Shown piece after piece: positions 25,332 to 33,234 of a stretch of DNA of 52,460 bases. Position 1 is the stretch's first letter. Each line of letters begins with the position of its first letter. The stretch lies in assembly GCA_049325575.1 (NCBI GenBank), contig JBMOLK010000238.1:1-52460 (forward strand). Direction: 5' to 3'. This stretch comes from JBMOLK01 sp049325575 (lineage in GTDB: Bacteria > Bacillota > Clostridia > Acetivibrionales > Acetivibrionaceae). Under the pieces are notes generated by a model. It saw only the letters and a program-made list of their open reading frames with translations. It was not told the origin of the DNA and searched no databases. Position numbers and translations under genes: made by a program.

Positions 25332-26075
25332 CTAAGGCTCATACCTGTAGCCGCTAAGGGCAATTAGTGTTATTGAGGGTGTATAAATAATCCATACCAT
25401 GCTTGACACAACAAGCCAGTAAAAGCCTTCCTTTAAGGCCAGATCAAGGCCTACCAAAAAATCACCCAGGAAGAAAAGGATCATTCCTGTCAGGACCAAA
25501 ATGCTGTTTCTTCTTGGAAACAGCTTTAGCTTATAATTGGCAAAGGAAGTCCAAAGTGAAGCTCCTAGAAGCACTACATAACCCAGCATTGCGAAAAAAA
25601 GCGGACTTCCATGAAGTATGGGATAAAAAATAAAACTCATAATTAAAGCTATTACAGCTAAAATAACAGCAGCACATATGATAAGAGCATTTCTGTCTTT
25701 TCCAAGCTCTCCACCAGACAGAAGTTTTGATATACCTGCACCGTTTCTCCATATTAAAAGGACCTGGCATACTGCAAACAATCCTATGCCGGGTATTATC
25801 ATATCAAAAATAAGTGCAGTGTCAGCAAAGCATATAAGGGCATAAATCAGTATGAGTTTTTTTGTATCATTTTTATTAATGCCATCCTTACCTATAATTA
25901 AAACAATGAGGGCACACAGAAGGGGTATAAGTTTCTTTATGGGAGTAGAATCTATGGACTTTATACCTGTTCCTGAAATATAAAACCTGTACAAGTCAAG
26001 GGTTAGAAAACTTCCACAAACAAATATTATTACACATATCAAAGTGATAACTAGAGTTCGCTTCTTATAAGTCAT
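25332..26075 (-). CDS. YhhN/TMEM86-like integral membrane protein
   Basis: 247 residues, about eight hydrophobic segments. Segments such as LIYALICFADTALIFD and LFFLGDFLVGLDLAL resemble the YhhN family, which includes lysoplasmalogenases that cleave vinyl-ether lysophospholipids. Plasmalogens are common in anaerobic clostridia, so this role is reasonable, but catalytic residues are not firmly identified here. The stop codon lies just four bases from the convergent lipoprotein gene. Confidence 0.65.
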   Translation of the reverse strand: MTYKKRTLVITLICVIIFVCGSFLTLDLYRFYISGTGIKSIDSTPIKKLIPLLCALIVLIIGKDGINKNDTKKLILIYALICFADTALIFDMIIPGIGLFAVCQVLLIWRNGAGISKLLSGGELGKDRNALIICAAVILAVIALIMSFIFYPILHGSPLFFAMLGYVVLLGASLWTSFANYKLKLFPRRNSILVLTGMILFFLGDFLVGLDLALKEGFYWLVVSSMVWIIYTPSITLIALSGYRYEP

Positions 26076-26238
26076 ATGACCATGAACCTCATCAAACAGT
26101 ATTTGCTTCCTAAGGGTTTTCCACTATCCATGGCGTCTGGTATTTTTCTCATTCTTATTATATATTTATCTCTTGTACTATTCAATTCATAACCATAAGA
26201 ATTATAAACATGTCCATATAAAAATGTAAAAAAACTAC

Positions 26239-26267
26239 TTGACTTATATCAAAATATATCTTAGAAT
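26239..26267 (+). promoter_or_regulatory. Promoter of the ylxM-ffh operon
   Basis: TTGACT, a 17-base spacer, TAGAAT, about 45 bases upstream of ylxM. Confidence 0.7.
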
Positions 26268-26308
26268 TGTGTGTAAAGTATTTTTACTTTACAGGTGGCA
26301 TCAAATAT

Positions 26309-26662
26309 ATGGATAAAGTATATGAAGTTGCGCTGTTACTGGATTTTTACGGACAGCTGCTTACAAAAAGGCAGTTTGAAATATTGGATTTACACTATAA
26401 TAATGATTATTCTCTTGGAGAGATTGCAGAATTTCTTAATATAAGCCGTCAGGGCGTGCATGATAATATTAAGAGGGGCAAAGCTACTCTAAACCATATG
26501 GAAGAGAAGCTTGGCCTTGTAGATAAATTTACAAAGCACAAAAATGTGGCCGAAAGAATACTTAAACATATTAGAAATATAAATAGAAGTAATATGAGCC
26601 CTGAAGATACTGAGAATTTACGAAAAGTTGAAGAAGGAATAACCGAAATAATAGAAAATTAG
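26309..26662 (+). CDS. ylxM: YlxM-family SRP-associated DNA-binding protein
   Basis: 117 residues from ATG 26309, with AGGTGG upstream. A sigma-70 region 4-like helix-turn-helix (about 15-60; LTKRQFEILDLHYNNDYSLG and ISRQGVHDNIKRGK) identifies the UPF0122/YlxM family. It is encoded before ffh in most Firmicutes, and Streptococcus YlxM is reported to modulate the signal recognition particle. The C-terminal half is helical. Confidence 0.92.
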   Translation: MDKVYEVALLLDFYGQLLTKRQFEILDLHYNNDYSLGEIAEFLNISRQGVHDNIKRGKATLNHMEEKLGLVDKFTKHKNVAERILKHIRNINRSNMSPEDTENLRKVEEGITEIIEN

Positions 26663-26698
26663 TGTTCGATATCGATATAAAGATGAGGTGTCTTGGAT

Positions 26699-28039
26699 AT
26701 GGTATTTGAAGGATTGTCCAACAAGCTTCAGGAGACCTTAAAGAAGCTTAGAGGAAAAGGAAGAGTAACTGAAAAAGACGTTAAGGAAATGATGCGTGAT
26801 ATAAAGCTTGCCCTTTTAGAGGCGGACGTTAACTTTAAAGTTGTTAAAGACTTTATTGCAAAGGTGTCCGAAAGGTCTGTAGGGCAGGATGTTTTAGAGA
26901 GCCTTACTCCGGGCCAGCAGGTAATAAAGATAGTTCATGAAGAGCTTATAAACCTCATGGGATCAAGCAACAGCAAGGTGACCTTTGCATCAAGACCGCC
27001 AACTGTTTATATGATGGTGGGGCTGCAGGGTTCCGGTAAAACTACTACGTCAGGAAAATTATCCAATCTTTTAAGAAAACAGGGTAAGAATCCTCTCCTG
27101 GTTGCTTGTGACGTATACAGGCCGGCAGCTATAAAGCAGCTGGAGGTTGTAGGAGGTCAGCTGGGTGTTCAGGTTTTCTCCATGGGAGATAAAACCAATC
27201 CTGTTGATATAGCAAAGGCAGCCGTAGAACATGCAAAAGCAAAGCAGCATGATCTGGTTATAATAGATACTGCAGGACGTCTTCATATAAATGAAGAGCT
27301 GATGGAGGAGCTCCAGAATATAAAAGGAGTGGTAAAGCCTCATGAGATCCTCCTGGTTGTAGATGCTATGACAGGGCAGGATGCGGTAAACGTAGCAGAA
27401 AGCTTTAATGAGAAGCTGGGGATAGACGGAATTATCTTGACCAAGCTTGACGGTGATACCAGAGGTGGGTCTGCGCTGTCGGTAAAAGCCGTTACAGGAA
27501 AGCCTATCAAGTTTATAGGTATGGGTGAAAAGCTTAGCGAGCTTGAGCCTTTCTTCCCTGACAGAATGGCTTCAAGAATCCTTGGAATGGGTGATGTGCT
27601 AAGTCTTATTGAGAAAGCACAGGAGGCCTTTGATGAGAAAAAGGCTATGGAGATGGAAAAGAAAATGCGTACCCAGCAGTTTACGCTGGAGGATTTTCTC
27701 GACCAGATGCAGCAGCTTAAAAAGATGGGGCCTTTAAACCAGGTCTTAGGAATGCTGCCGGGTCTTAACGCAAATGCCTTAAAGGATGTTGACATAGATG
27801 AAAAGAAAATGTCTCATGTTGAGGCTATTATAAAGTCCATGACCAGGCAGGAGAGAAACGATCCTTCTGTAATAAACGGAAGCAGAAGAAAGAGAATTGC
27901 TGCAGGAAGCGGCACTACAGTACAGGAAGTAAACAAGCTATTAAAAGACTTTGAAGAAATGAAAAAGATGTTCAAGATGATGACAGATATGGGTAAACAC
28001 GGTAAGAAGGGATTGAAGAAGTTCCGGATGCCGTTTTAA
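26699..28039 (+). CDS. ffh: Signal recognition particle protein Ffh
   Basis: 446 residues from ATG 26699, eight bases after GAGGTG; a TTG two codons earlier is too close to the ribosome-binding site. N domain, GTPase G domain with P-loop GLQGSGKTTT (108-117), DTAGRLH and TKLDGDTRGG, then the Met-rich M domain that binds signal peptides and SRP RNA. It targets exported and membrane proteins to FtsY/SecYEG. Start of an operon that continues with rpsP. Confidence 0.98.
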   Translation: MVFEGLSNKLQETLKKLRGKGRVTEKDVKEMMRDIKLALLEADVNFKVVKDFIAKVSERSVGQDVLESLTPGQQVIKIVHEELINLMGSSNSKVTFASRPPTVYMMVGLQGSGKTTTSGKLSNLLRKQGKNPLLVACDVYRPAAIKQLEVVGGQLGVQVFSMGDKTNPVDIAKAAVEHAKAKQHDLVIIDTAGRLHINEELMEELQNIKGVVKPHEILLVVDAMTGQDAVNVAESFNEKLGIDGIILTKLDGDTRGGSALSVKAVTGKPIKFIGMGEKLSELEPFFPDRMASRILGMGDVLSLIEKAQEAFDEKKAMEMEKKMRTQQFTLEDFLDQMQQLKKMGPLNQVLGMLPGLNANALKDVDIDEKKMSHVEAIIKSMTRQERNDPSVINGSRRKRIAAGSGTTVQEVNKLLKDFEEMKKMFKMMTDMGKHGKKGLKKFRMPF

Positions 28040-28080
28040 TAAAGAAATGATGTAATTTTAGTACCGGGAGGTGAAAAACA

Positions 28081-28326
28081 ATGGCAGTTAAGATGAGATT
28101 AAGAAGGATGGGTGCAAAAAAGAGTCCATTTTATAGAGTTGTTGTTGCTGATTCAAGATATCCTCGTGATGGAAGGTTTATTGAAGAAATAGGAACTTAC
28201 AATCCTCTTACAGACCCAAGCGAAGTAAGCATTGATACTGAAAAGGCTCAAAAGTGGCTTAAAAATGGAGCACAGCCTACAGATACCGTAAAATCCTTGT
28301 TAAAAAAGGTTGGAGTTATCCAGTAA
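28081..28326 (+). CDS. rpsP: 30S ribosomal protein S16
   Basis: 81 residues, the full length of bacterial S16. The N-terminus MAVKMRLRRMGAKKSPFYRV and the motif RDGRFIEEIGTYNP are diagnostic. ATG follows CGGGAGGTG. Between ffh and khpA, the usual clostridial order. Confidence 0.98.
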   Translation: MAVKMRLRRMGAKKSPFYRVVVADSRYPRDGRFIEEIGTYNPLTDPSEVSIDTEKAQKWLKNGAQPTDTVKSLLKKVGVIQ

Positions 28327-28389
28327 TATTGATGTAAGCTTTAAAAGGCAGCAGTACTTAGTGCTTGAAAATAAAAACTGCTTCTATAG

Positions 28390-28433
28390 TTTTCTCTTCC
28401 GGCCTTATTGCTTCTTAGTAGGCCACGAGAAAA
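28390..28433 (+). other. Structured element between rpsP and khpA
   Basis: TTTTCTC pairs with GAGAAAA outside, and GGCCT with AGGCC inside, giving an interrupted hairpin in the 182-base gap. No T tract follows, so it may be a processing or stabilising structure rather than a terminator. Confidence 0.4.
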
Positions 28434-28508
28434 AGGAGCATTAATTATTTTCTATGGTTTTAATGAGTAAAACTAATTAAAAGGGTAAAAATACGGGAGG
28501 TAAGAATA

Positions 28509-28739
28509 ATGAAGGAACTTCTCGAGATGATTGCCAAAGCCTTGGTAGATTACCCGGACGAAGTTTATGTCAATGAAGTTGAAGGTGAAAAGTCTATTAT
28601 ACTTGAATTAAAGGTATCAAAAGACGACATGGGCAAAGTCATTGGAAAACAGGGCAGGATAGCAAAGGCAATTAGGACTGTTGTAAAAGCTGCAGCAGTT
28701 AAAGAAAATAAAAGAGTATCGGTAGAAATACTACAATAA
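28509..28739 (+). CDS. khpA: KH-domain RNA-binding protein KhpA
   Basis: 76 residues with a single KH domain; the GxxG loop is GKQG in KVIGKQGRIAKAIR. KhpA proteins bind RNA with KhpB and affect division and elongation in other Firmicutes. ATG follows CGGGAGGTAAG. Located between rpsP and rimM as is standard. The 98-bp repeat element lies just after it. Confidence 0.93.
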   Translation: MKELLEMIAKALVDYPDEVYVNEVEGEKSIILELKVSKDDMGKVIGKQGRIAKAIRTVVKAAAVKENKRVSVEILQ

Positions 28740-28802
28740 AAAATGTGGGCAGGGGGATTACTCTTGTCCATATTTTTATAATCTATTAGGCTAATATATT
28801 AA

Positions 28803-28900
28803 AGAGATCGAACTGTAAAAGTAGATAAACTTGATGAGTCCGCTATTTGTATCAAATTAGCGGAGAAAATCTATGTTTATCTTTACAGTTCGTTATCTCT
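28803..28900 (+). mobile_element. 98-bp MITE-like element, complete copy, inside the ribosomal operon
   Basis: Begins AGAGATCGAACTG and ends CAGTTCGTTATCTCT, imperfect terminal inverted repeats of about 26-28 bases. The interior carries a second dyad, TCCGCTA / TAGCGGA. The right flank is TA after ATCTC; the left flank is AA, so a target duplication is not clean here. It contains no ORF. It differs from the copy at 49120-49218 only in about ten interior positions. It lies between khpA and rimM without a T tract, so the operon transcript probably runs through it and folds it into a long hairpin. Confidence 0.8.
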
Positions 28901-28922
28901 AAAGATGGCGGTGTAAAGGTAG

Positions 28923-29447
28923 ATGTTAGAGTATATGGAAGTAGGGAAAATCATAAATACTCACGGTGTCAGGGGGGAACTTAAGATCATGCCGCTTACT
29001 GACGACCCCGGAAGATTTGAGAAACTAAAAAGTGTTTATATTTCCCCAAAAATATCTGAAGAAATGAGAAAATACAATATACAGTCGGTTAAATACCAAA
29101 AGAACTTTGTTATTTTAAAGCTTTTGGAAATAGACGATATGGATACTGCACAAGGCCTTAAGGAACAGTTTGTGATCATCGACAGAAAAGATGCAGTAAA
29201 GCTCCCAAAGGATGCATATTTTATTTGTGACCTTTTGGGCATGGATGTATTTGACGAATCAGGCAAACAATTGGGAGTTTTGAAGGATATACTTCAAACA
29301 GGAAGCAATGATGTTTATGTTGTAAGGGATGAAAATAAGAAGGAAATCCTGATACCAGCTTTAAAGACCGTTGTAAAGGATATTTCTATTGATGATAGAA
29401 AAATTACCGTTAATTTACCGCAAGGATTGATAGATGATGAAGTTTGA
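28923..29447 (+). CDS. rimM: Ribosome maturation factor RimM
   Basis: 174 residues. N-terminal RimM domain with VGKIINTHGVRGELKIMPLT and C-terminal PRC-barrel (about 95-170; DLLGMDVFDESGKQLG). RimM assists assembly of the 30S head around S19. A second ATG at 28935 is possible, but the family usually begins a few residues before VGKI. The end overlaps trmD by 14 bases, implying translational coupling. Confidence 0.95.
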   Translation: MLEYMEVGKIINTHGVRGELKIMPLTDDPGRFEKLKSVYISPKISEEMRKYNIQSVKYQKNFVILKLLEIDDMDTAQGLKEQFVIIDRKDAVKLPKDAYFICDLLGMDVFDESGKQLGVLKDILQTGSNDVYVVRDENKKEILIPALKTVVKDISIDDRKITVNLPQGLIDDEV

Positions 29448-30165
29448 TGTTTTGACACTTTTTCCCGAAATTTTTGATGCCGTGCTAAATGAAAGTGTTA
29501 TAGGAAGAGCACGTCAAAGCAATATTATAGAGATTAATCCCATAAATATCCGTGACTTTTCAAAGGACAGGCACAAGAAGGTGGATGACTATCCATATGG
29601 GGGCGGGGGCGGTATGGTTATGATGGCCCAACCGGTCTGTGATGCTTACCTGTCCATAGTGTCCGGCCTTACATATAAACCGAAGGTAATATACCTAAGC
29701 CCCCAGGGCAGGGTATTAAGTCAGGCTTTGGTGAAGGAGCTCTCCAAGGAAGAGCACTTGATTCTGCTTTGCGGTCACTATGAGGGAATAGACGAGAGAA
29801 TAATTGAAGAAATAGTAGACGAGGAAATATCCATCGGTGATTATGTTCTTACCGGGGGAGAGCTTCCTGCCATGGTGCTTATTGATTCTGTAAGCAGGAT
29901 GATACCGGGTGTATTGTCAAATGAAGAATCATATTCACAGGAATCACATTATGATGGGCTGCTCGAATATCCTCAATATACCAGACCCTATGAATTTAAC
30001 GGCAGAAAGGTTCCGGATGTTTTGATTTCAGGACATCACGCAAATATAAACAGGTGGAGAAGACAGCAGTCTCTAAAAAGAACATATAAAAAACGGCCTG
30101 ACCTGTTTAAAGAGCTAAATCTTGATAAAGAGGATAAGAAGCTTTTAGAGGAGGGCCTTAAGTAA
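29434..30165 (+). CDS. trmD: tRNA (guanine-N1)-methyltransferase TrmD
   Basis: 243 residues. SPOUT-fold enzyme that makes m1G37, preventing frameshifts. Visible hallmarks are DDYPYGGGGGMVMMAQP, CGHYEGIDERI and the knot segment SIGDYVLTGGELPAM. Starts with a tandem ATG-ATG inside the end of rimM; the ribosome-binding site lies within rimM. Confidence 0.98.
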   Translation: MMKFDVLTLFPEIFDAVLNESVIGRARQSNIIEINPINIRDFSKDRHKKVDDYPYGGGGGMVMMAQPVCDAYLSIVSGLTYKPKVIYLSPQGRVLSQALVKELSKEEHLILLCGHYEGIDERIIEEIVDEEISIGDYVLTGGELPAMVLIDSVSRMIPGVLSNEESYSQESHYDGLLEYPQYTRPYEFNGRKVPDVLISGHHANINRWRRQQSLKRTYKKRPDLFKELNLDKEDKKLLEEGLK

Positions 30166-30192
30166 AAAAGCGTATAAATTTCTATAAAAATA

Positions 30193-30221
30193 TTTACAAT
30201 GTACCAAGCCTATGATATAAT
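30193..30221 (+). promoter_or_regulatory. Internal promoter of rplS with possible leader
   Basis: TTTACA, exactly 17 bases, TATAAT. Transcription would start near 30228 and give a leader of about 65 bases containing a short GGACGGTCC dyad. L19 leaders are known in low-GC Gram-positives, but I cannot confirm a match to that model. Confidence 0.65.
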
Positions 30222-30292
30222 CTTAGCTTGTGGAAATACGGACGGTCCGCTGTTTATATACAAGAACGTCTATGAAGGAGGGAGGAAGCAAA

Positions 30293-30637
30293 ATGGATAT
30301 AATAAGGGCAATTGAACAAGAACAGCTTAAAAACAATCTGCCTCAGTTTGAAATTGGTGACTTTATAAAAGTACACGTTAAAGTTAAAGAAGGTAACAGG
30401 GAAAGACTCCAGGTCTTCGAAGGAACTGTAATAGGTAAGAAGGGTTCCGGATTAAAGGAAACATTTTCTGTAAGAAGAATTTCTTACGGCGTAGGAGTGG
30501 AAAGAATTTTCCCGGTACACTCTCCAAAGATTGATCACATTGATATCGTAAGAAGAGGTAAAGTAAGAAGAGCAAAACTTTACTACCTGCGTGACAGAGT
30601 AGGTAAAGCTGCAAAAGTAAAAACAAGATTGGATTAA
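30293..30637 (+). CDS. rplS: 50S ribosomal protein L19
   Basis: 114 residues from ATG 30293, behind the very strong AAGGAGGGAGG; the frame extends upstream into the leader without a ribosome-binding site. FEGTVIGKKGSG, SYGVGVERIFP and KVRRAKLYYLRD are typical of L19. It has its own promoter in addition to read-through from trmD, and a terminator follows. Confidence 0.98.
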   Translation: MDIIRAIEQEQLKNNLPQFEIGDFIKVHVKVKEGNRERLQVFEGTVIGKKGSGLKETFSVRRISYGVGVERIFPVHSPKIDHIDIVRRGKVRRAKLYYLRDRVGKAAKVKTRLD

Positions 30638-30650
30638 GATATGTATAACA

Positions 30651-30680
30651 AAAAGGGACTTAATTGTCCCTTTTGTTATA
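30651..30680 (+). terminator. Terminator after rplS
   Basis: AAAAGGGAC and GTCCCTTTT arms with a 6-nt loop, followed by a T-rich tail. Confidence 0.75.
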
Positions 30681-30842
30681 TTTACTCAAGTTGTGGCAAG
30701 ATAGATCCTAAAAACTCATAAAAACCAGCGGGTCTTTTCTTCCACTTAAAAGGATGGTATAATTAGTTTTAGAGTTATTTTGGTTTGGGTGTAAAACCTT
30801 AATATTGATGAAGTAAAAATAAAAAATAAAGGTTGCAAAGTT

Positions 30843-31517
30843 ATGGAGTTTAATAAAAATTCTATAAATTTAAATAAAAAACATCAGGAAGAACTTGAGA
30901 AGAAGTTTGGTGCCAATTTTGAAATCCAAAAACCAAATTATCTTAAGGAAGTTATAAAGTGGATTTTGGTAATTATAGTTGCTATAGCAATAGCTCTGGT
31001 TTTAAGAGCTTTTGTTTTTGAGTGGGTGGTTGTCCAGGGGCAGTCAATGGAGAATACCCTATACAACAGGCAGGTACTGTTTGTAAATAAACTTGAATAT
31101 ATGTACGGCAAGCCAAAAAGAGGAGATATAATAATCATCCAGTTTAAAGAAGGAAATTGGGACTATCTTCCCTTTGGCAGGGAAAATCCAGTGATTACAA
31201 GGATTCTTCCCAGCAGGGGTGAGATAAACTATATAAAAAGAATTATAGGGGTACCGGGTGATGTAGTAGATATTAAGGAAGGTTATGTATATATCAACGG
31301 CATCAAAATGACTGAACCGTATGCAAAAGGCACTACAATGGAGCAAACTTTTGAGCTGCCCAAAGTAGTTCCCCAGAATAATGTTTTCGTAATGGGTGAT
31401 AATAGAGAATATAGCAAGGACAGCAGACAGTTAGGCTTTATTGAGTATGAAAAAGTAAAAGGAAAAGCTGCGTTCAGGATAAGGCCTTTAAAGGAATTTG
31501 GAAATATTTATGATTAA
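30843..31517 (+). CDS. lepB: Signal peptidase I
   Basis: 224 residues, type I with one N-terminal membrane helix (about 37-57). Catalytic Ser68 (QGQSMENTL) and Lys132 (YIKRIIGVPGD), and the box MGDNREYSKDSRQLG are present. It cleaves signal peptides of Sec-exported proteins, such as the subtilase and dockerin proteins here. A weak ribosome-binding site (AAAGGTTG) lies before ATG 30843. Followed closely by rbgA. Confidence 0.95.
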   Translation: MEFNKNSINLNKKHQEELEKKFGANFEIQKPNYLKEVIKWILVIIVAIAIALVLRAFVFEWVVVQGQSMENTLYNRQVLFVNKLEYMYGKPKRGDIIIIQFKEGNWDYLPFGRENPVITRILPSRGEINYIKRIIGVPGDVVDIKEGYVYINGIKMTEPYAKGTTMEQTFELPKVVPQNNVFVMGDNREYSKDSRQLGFIEYEKVKGKAAFRIRPLKEFGNIYD

Positions 31518-31544
31518 CAATAAAAAGCTATGGTGGAGGAAGTA

Positions 31545-32453
31545 ATGAATATACAGTGGTTTCCCGGTCATATGGCTAAGACCAGGAGGATACTTGCAGA
31601 AAACTTAAAAATGGTTGATGTGGTTATCGAGCTTTTAGATGCAAGGATACCTATTAGCAGTAAAAACCCTGAAATTGATGAAATAGTAAGGAATAAGCCC
31701 AAAATTGTGGTGCTTAATAAATCAGACCTGGCAGATGAAAAAATCTCCGCTCTATGGAGTAAATGGTATAACTCAAAGGGTTATACCAATATTTTTATAG
31801 ATTCCATAAAGGGCACAGGTATAAAGCAGCTTAAGAGTAAAATGCGGGAGCTTATGAAGGACAAGCTTCAAAGGGACCGGCAAAAAGGGAGGATTTCAAG
31901 GCCTATAAAAACCATGATAGTGGGTATACCAAATGTAGGAAAATCGTCTCTTATAAATAAGATTGCCGGAAAGGCAAGTGCGGTGACTGGTGACAAGCCA
32001 GGTGTAACGCGGGGAAAACAATGGATAAATGTTAATGATGAAATCTTGCTGCTTGATACTCCCGGTATCTTATGGCCTAAGTTTGAGGATCAGAGTGTAG
32101 GTATAAACCTTGCAATTACCGGAGCTATAAAGGATGATGTTGTGGATACCGTTGAACTGGCTTCAGTACTCTTTGAACGCCTTGGCGCAGCGTATCCCAA
32201 AAACATTATGGAAAGGTATAAACTAAGCCCTGTTGAAGACAGGAAGGGCCACGAGCTCTTAAAAGAAGCCGGTAAGAACAGAGGCTGTATTGTATCAGGC
32301 GGAGAAATAGATCTTACCAGGATAGCAGCTATCGTGCTTGACGAGCTTAGAGGAGGTAAAATTGGAAAGATAACGCTGGAAAAACCGGGGGATACTGATG
32401 GCGATGAAAATGGACAACAAAATGGACAAGAAGATGACAATAAGACAGATTGA
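31545..32453 (+). CDS. rbgA: Ribosome biogenesis GTPase RbgA (YlqF)
   Basis: 302 residues from ATG 31545, five bases after GGAGG; an in-frame ATG five codons earlier overlaps the ribosome-binding site. The circularly permuted GTPase order is visible: G4 LNKSDLAD first, then G1 GIPNVGKSS, then G3 DTPGILWP. The start MNIQWFPGHMAKTRR is characteristic. It acts in late 50S assembly. The Asp/Gln/Asn-rich tail overlaps the start of rnhB by 56 bases. Confidence 0.95.
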   Translation: MNIQWFPGHMAKTRRILAENLKMVDVVIELLDARIPISSKNPEIDEIVRNKPKIVVLNKSDLADEKISALWSKWYNSKGYTNIFIDSIKGTGIKQLKSKMRELMKDKLQRDRQKGRISRPIKTMIVGIPNVGKSSLINKIAGKASAVTGDKPGVTRGKQWINVNDEILLLDTPGILWPKFEDQSVGINLAITGAIKDDVVDTVELASVLFERLGAAYPKNIMERYKLSPVEDRKGHELLKEAGKNRGCIVSGGEIDLTRIAAIVLDELRGGKIGKITLEKPGDTDGDENGQQNGQEDDNKTD

Positions 32454-33195
32454 GGATTCCATAAAGGACCTAAGCCTTGATAAAGCTTTAGAAGCACTTT
32501 ACATATTAAGGGAAGACTGCAAGGGTAAAGTAGAAAAAATTATCGAGAAGTACGAGAAGAAAAAGGCCAGCTATGACAGGGAGTTAGACAGGTATTTAAA
32601 TATGTGCGTCTATGAAAAAGAGGCATATGATAAAGGCCATAAGCTGATTGGTGGCATTGACGAAGCAGGGCGCGGGCCTCTTGCAGGTCCTGTGGTGGCA
32701 GCTTGCGTGATCCTGCCCAAGGATATCTTTATAGAAGGACTTAATGATTCTAAAAAGCTTAGCGAAAAGAAGAGAAATGAGCTCTTTGATATTATAAGAG
32801 AAAAGGCTATTGATATTGGTGTGGGAATAGTTGATGAAAAAGAGATAGATGAGATAAATATTTTAAATGCTGCCAAAAGAGCTATGAAACTGGCTGTTGA
32901 CAGCCTTAAAAATAAGCCGGATATTCTGCTCATCGATGCCGAGAGGCTTGAGGATGTAAATATAGCCCAGGTTTCCATTATAAAGGGAGACACTCTTAGC
33001 GTTTCCATTGCTGCTGCTTCAGTTATTGCAAAGGTCACAAGGGACCGCATACTGGAAGAAATGGATAAGACGTATCCCCAATACGGATTTATAAAACATA
33101 AGGGTTACGGTACAAAGGAACACATTGACTCTATAAAGAAATACGGTATTTGTCCGATACATAGAATGAGCTTTACTAAAAATTTTGTAGTGTAA
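32398..33195 (+). CDS. rnhB: Ribonuclease HII
   Basis: 265 residues. Catalytic DE motif Asp88-Glu89 in GGIDEAGRGPLAGPVVAA, then DSKKLSEKKR, the central Asp in LLIDAERL and a YPQYGFIKHKGYGT segment. It cleaves RNA/DNA hybrids and single ribonucleotides in DNA. The N-terminal helical extension (1-80) fits other clostridial RnhB. The ATG at 32398 has GGGGG six bases upstream; starting at 32434 would shorten the overlap with rbgA but has a poorer ribosome-binding site. Confidence 0.93.
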   Translation: MAMKMDNKMDKKMTIRQIEDSIKDLSLDKALEALYILREDCKGKVEKIIEKYEKKKASYDRELDRYLNMCVYEKEAYDKGHKLIGGIDEAGRGPLAGPVVAACVILPKDIFIEGLNDSKKLSEKKRNELFDIIREKAIDIGVGIVDEKEIDEINILNAAKRAMKLAVDSLKNKPDILLIDAERLEDVNIAQVSIIKGDTLSVSIAAASVIAKVTRDRILEEMDKTYPQYGFIKHKGYGTKEHIDSIKKYGICPIHRMSFTKNFVV

Positions 33196-33234
33196 GTCTC
33201 AATTTTCAACTTTAGAGTTGAGGGGGGACAAATA

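Noticed and set aside
28829..28880. The repeat element interior (TTGATGAG, stem, GAGAAAA) looks like a hammerhead ribozyme core
   Set aside because: The invariant C of CUGAUGA is replaced by U, the closing C before GAAA is missing, and the outer arms pair with each other rather than forming the three-way layout with a cleavage site.
28803..28900. CGAAC in the repeat element as a LexA half-site
   Set aside because: No GTTC lies at the required four-base spacing, so it is not a LexA box.
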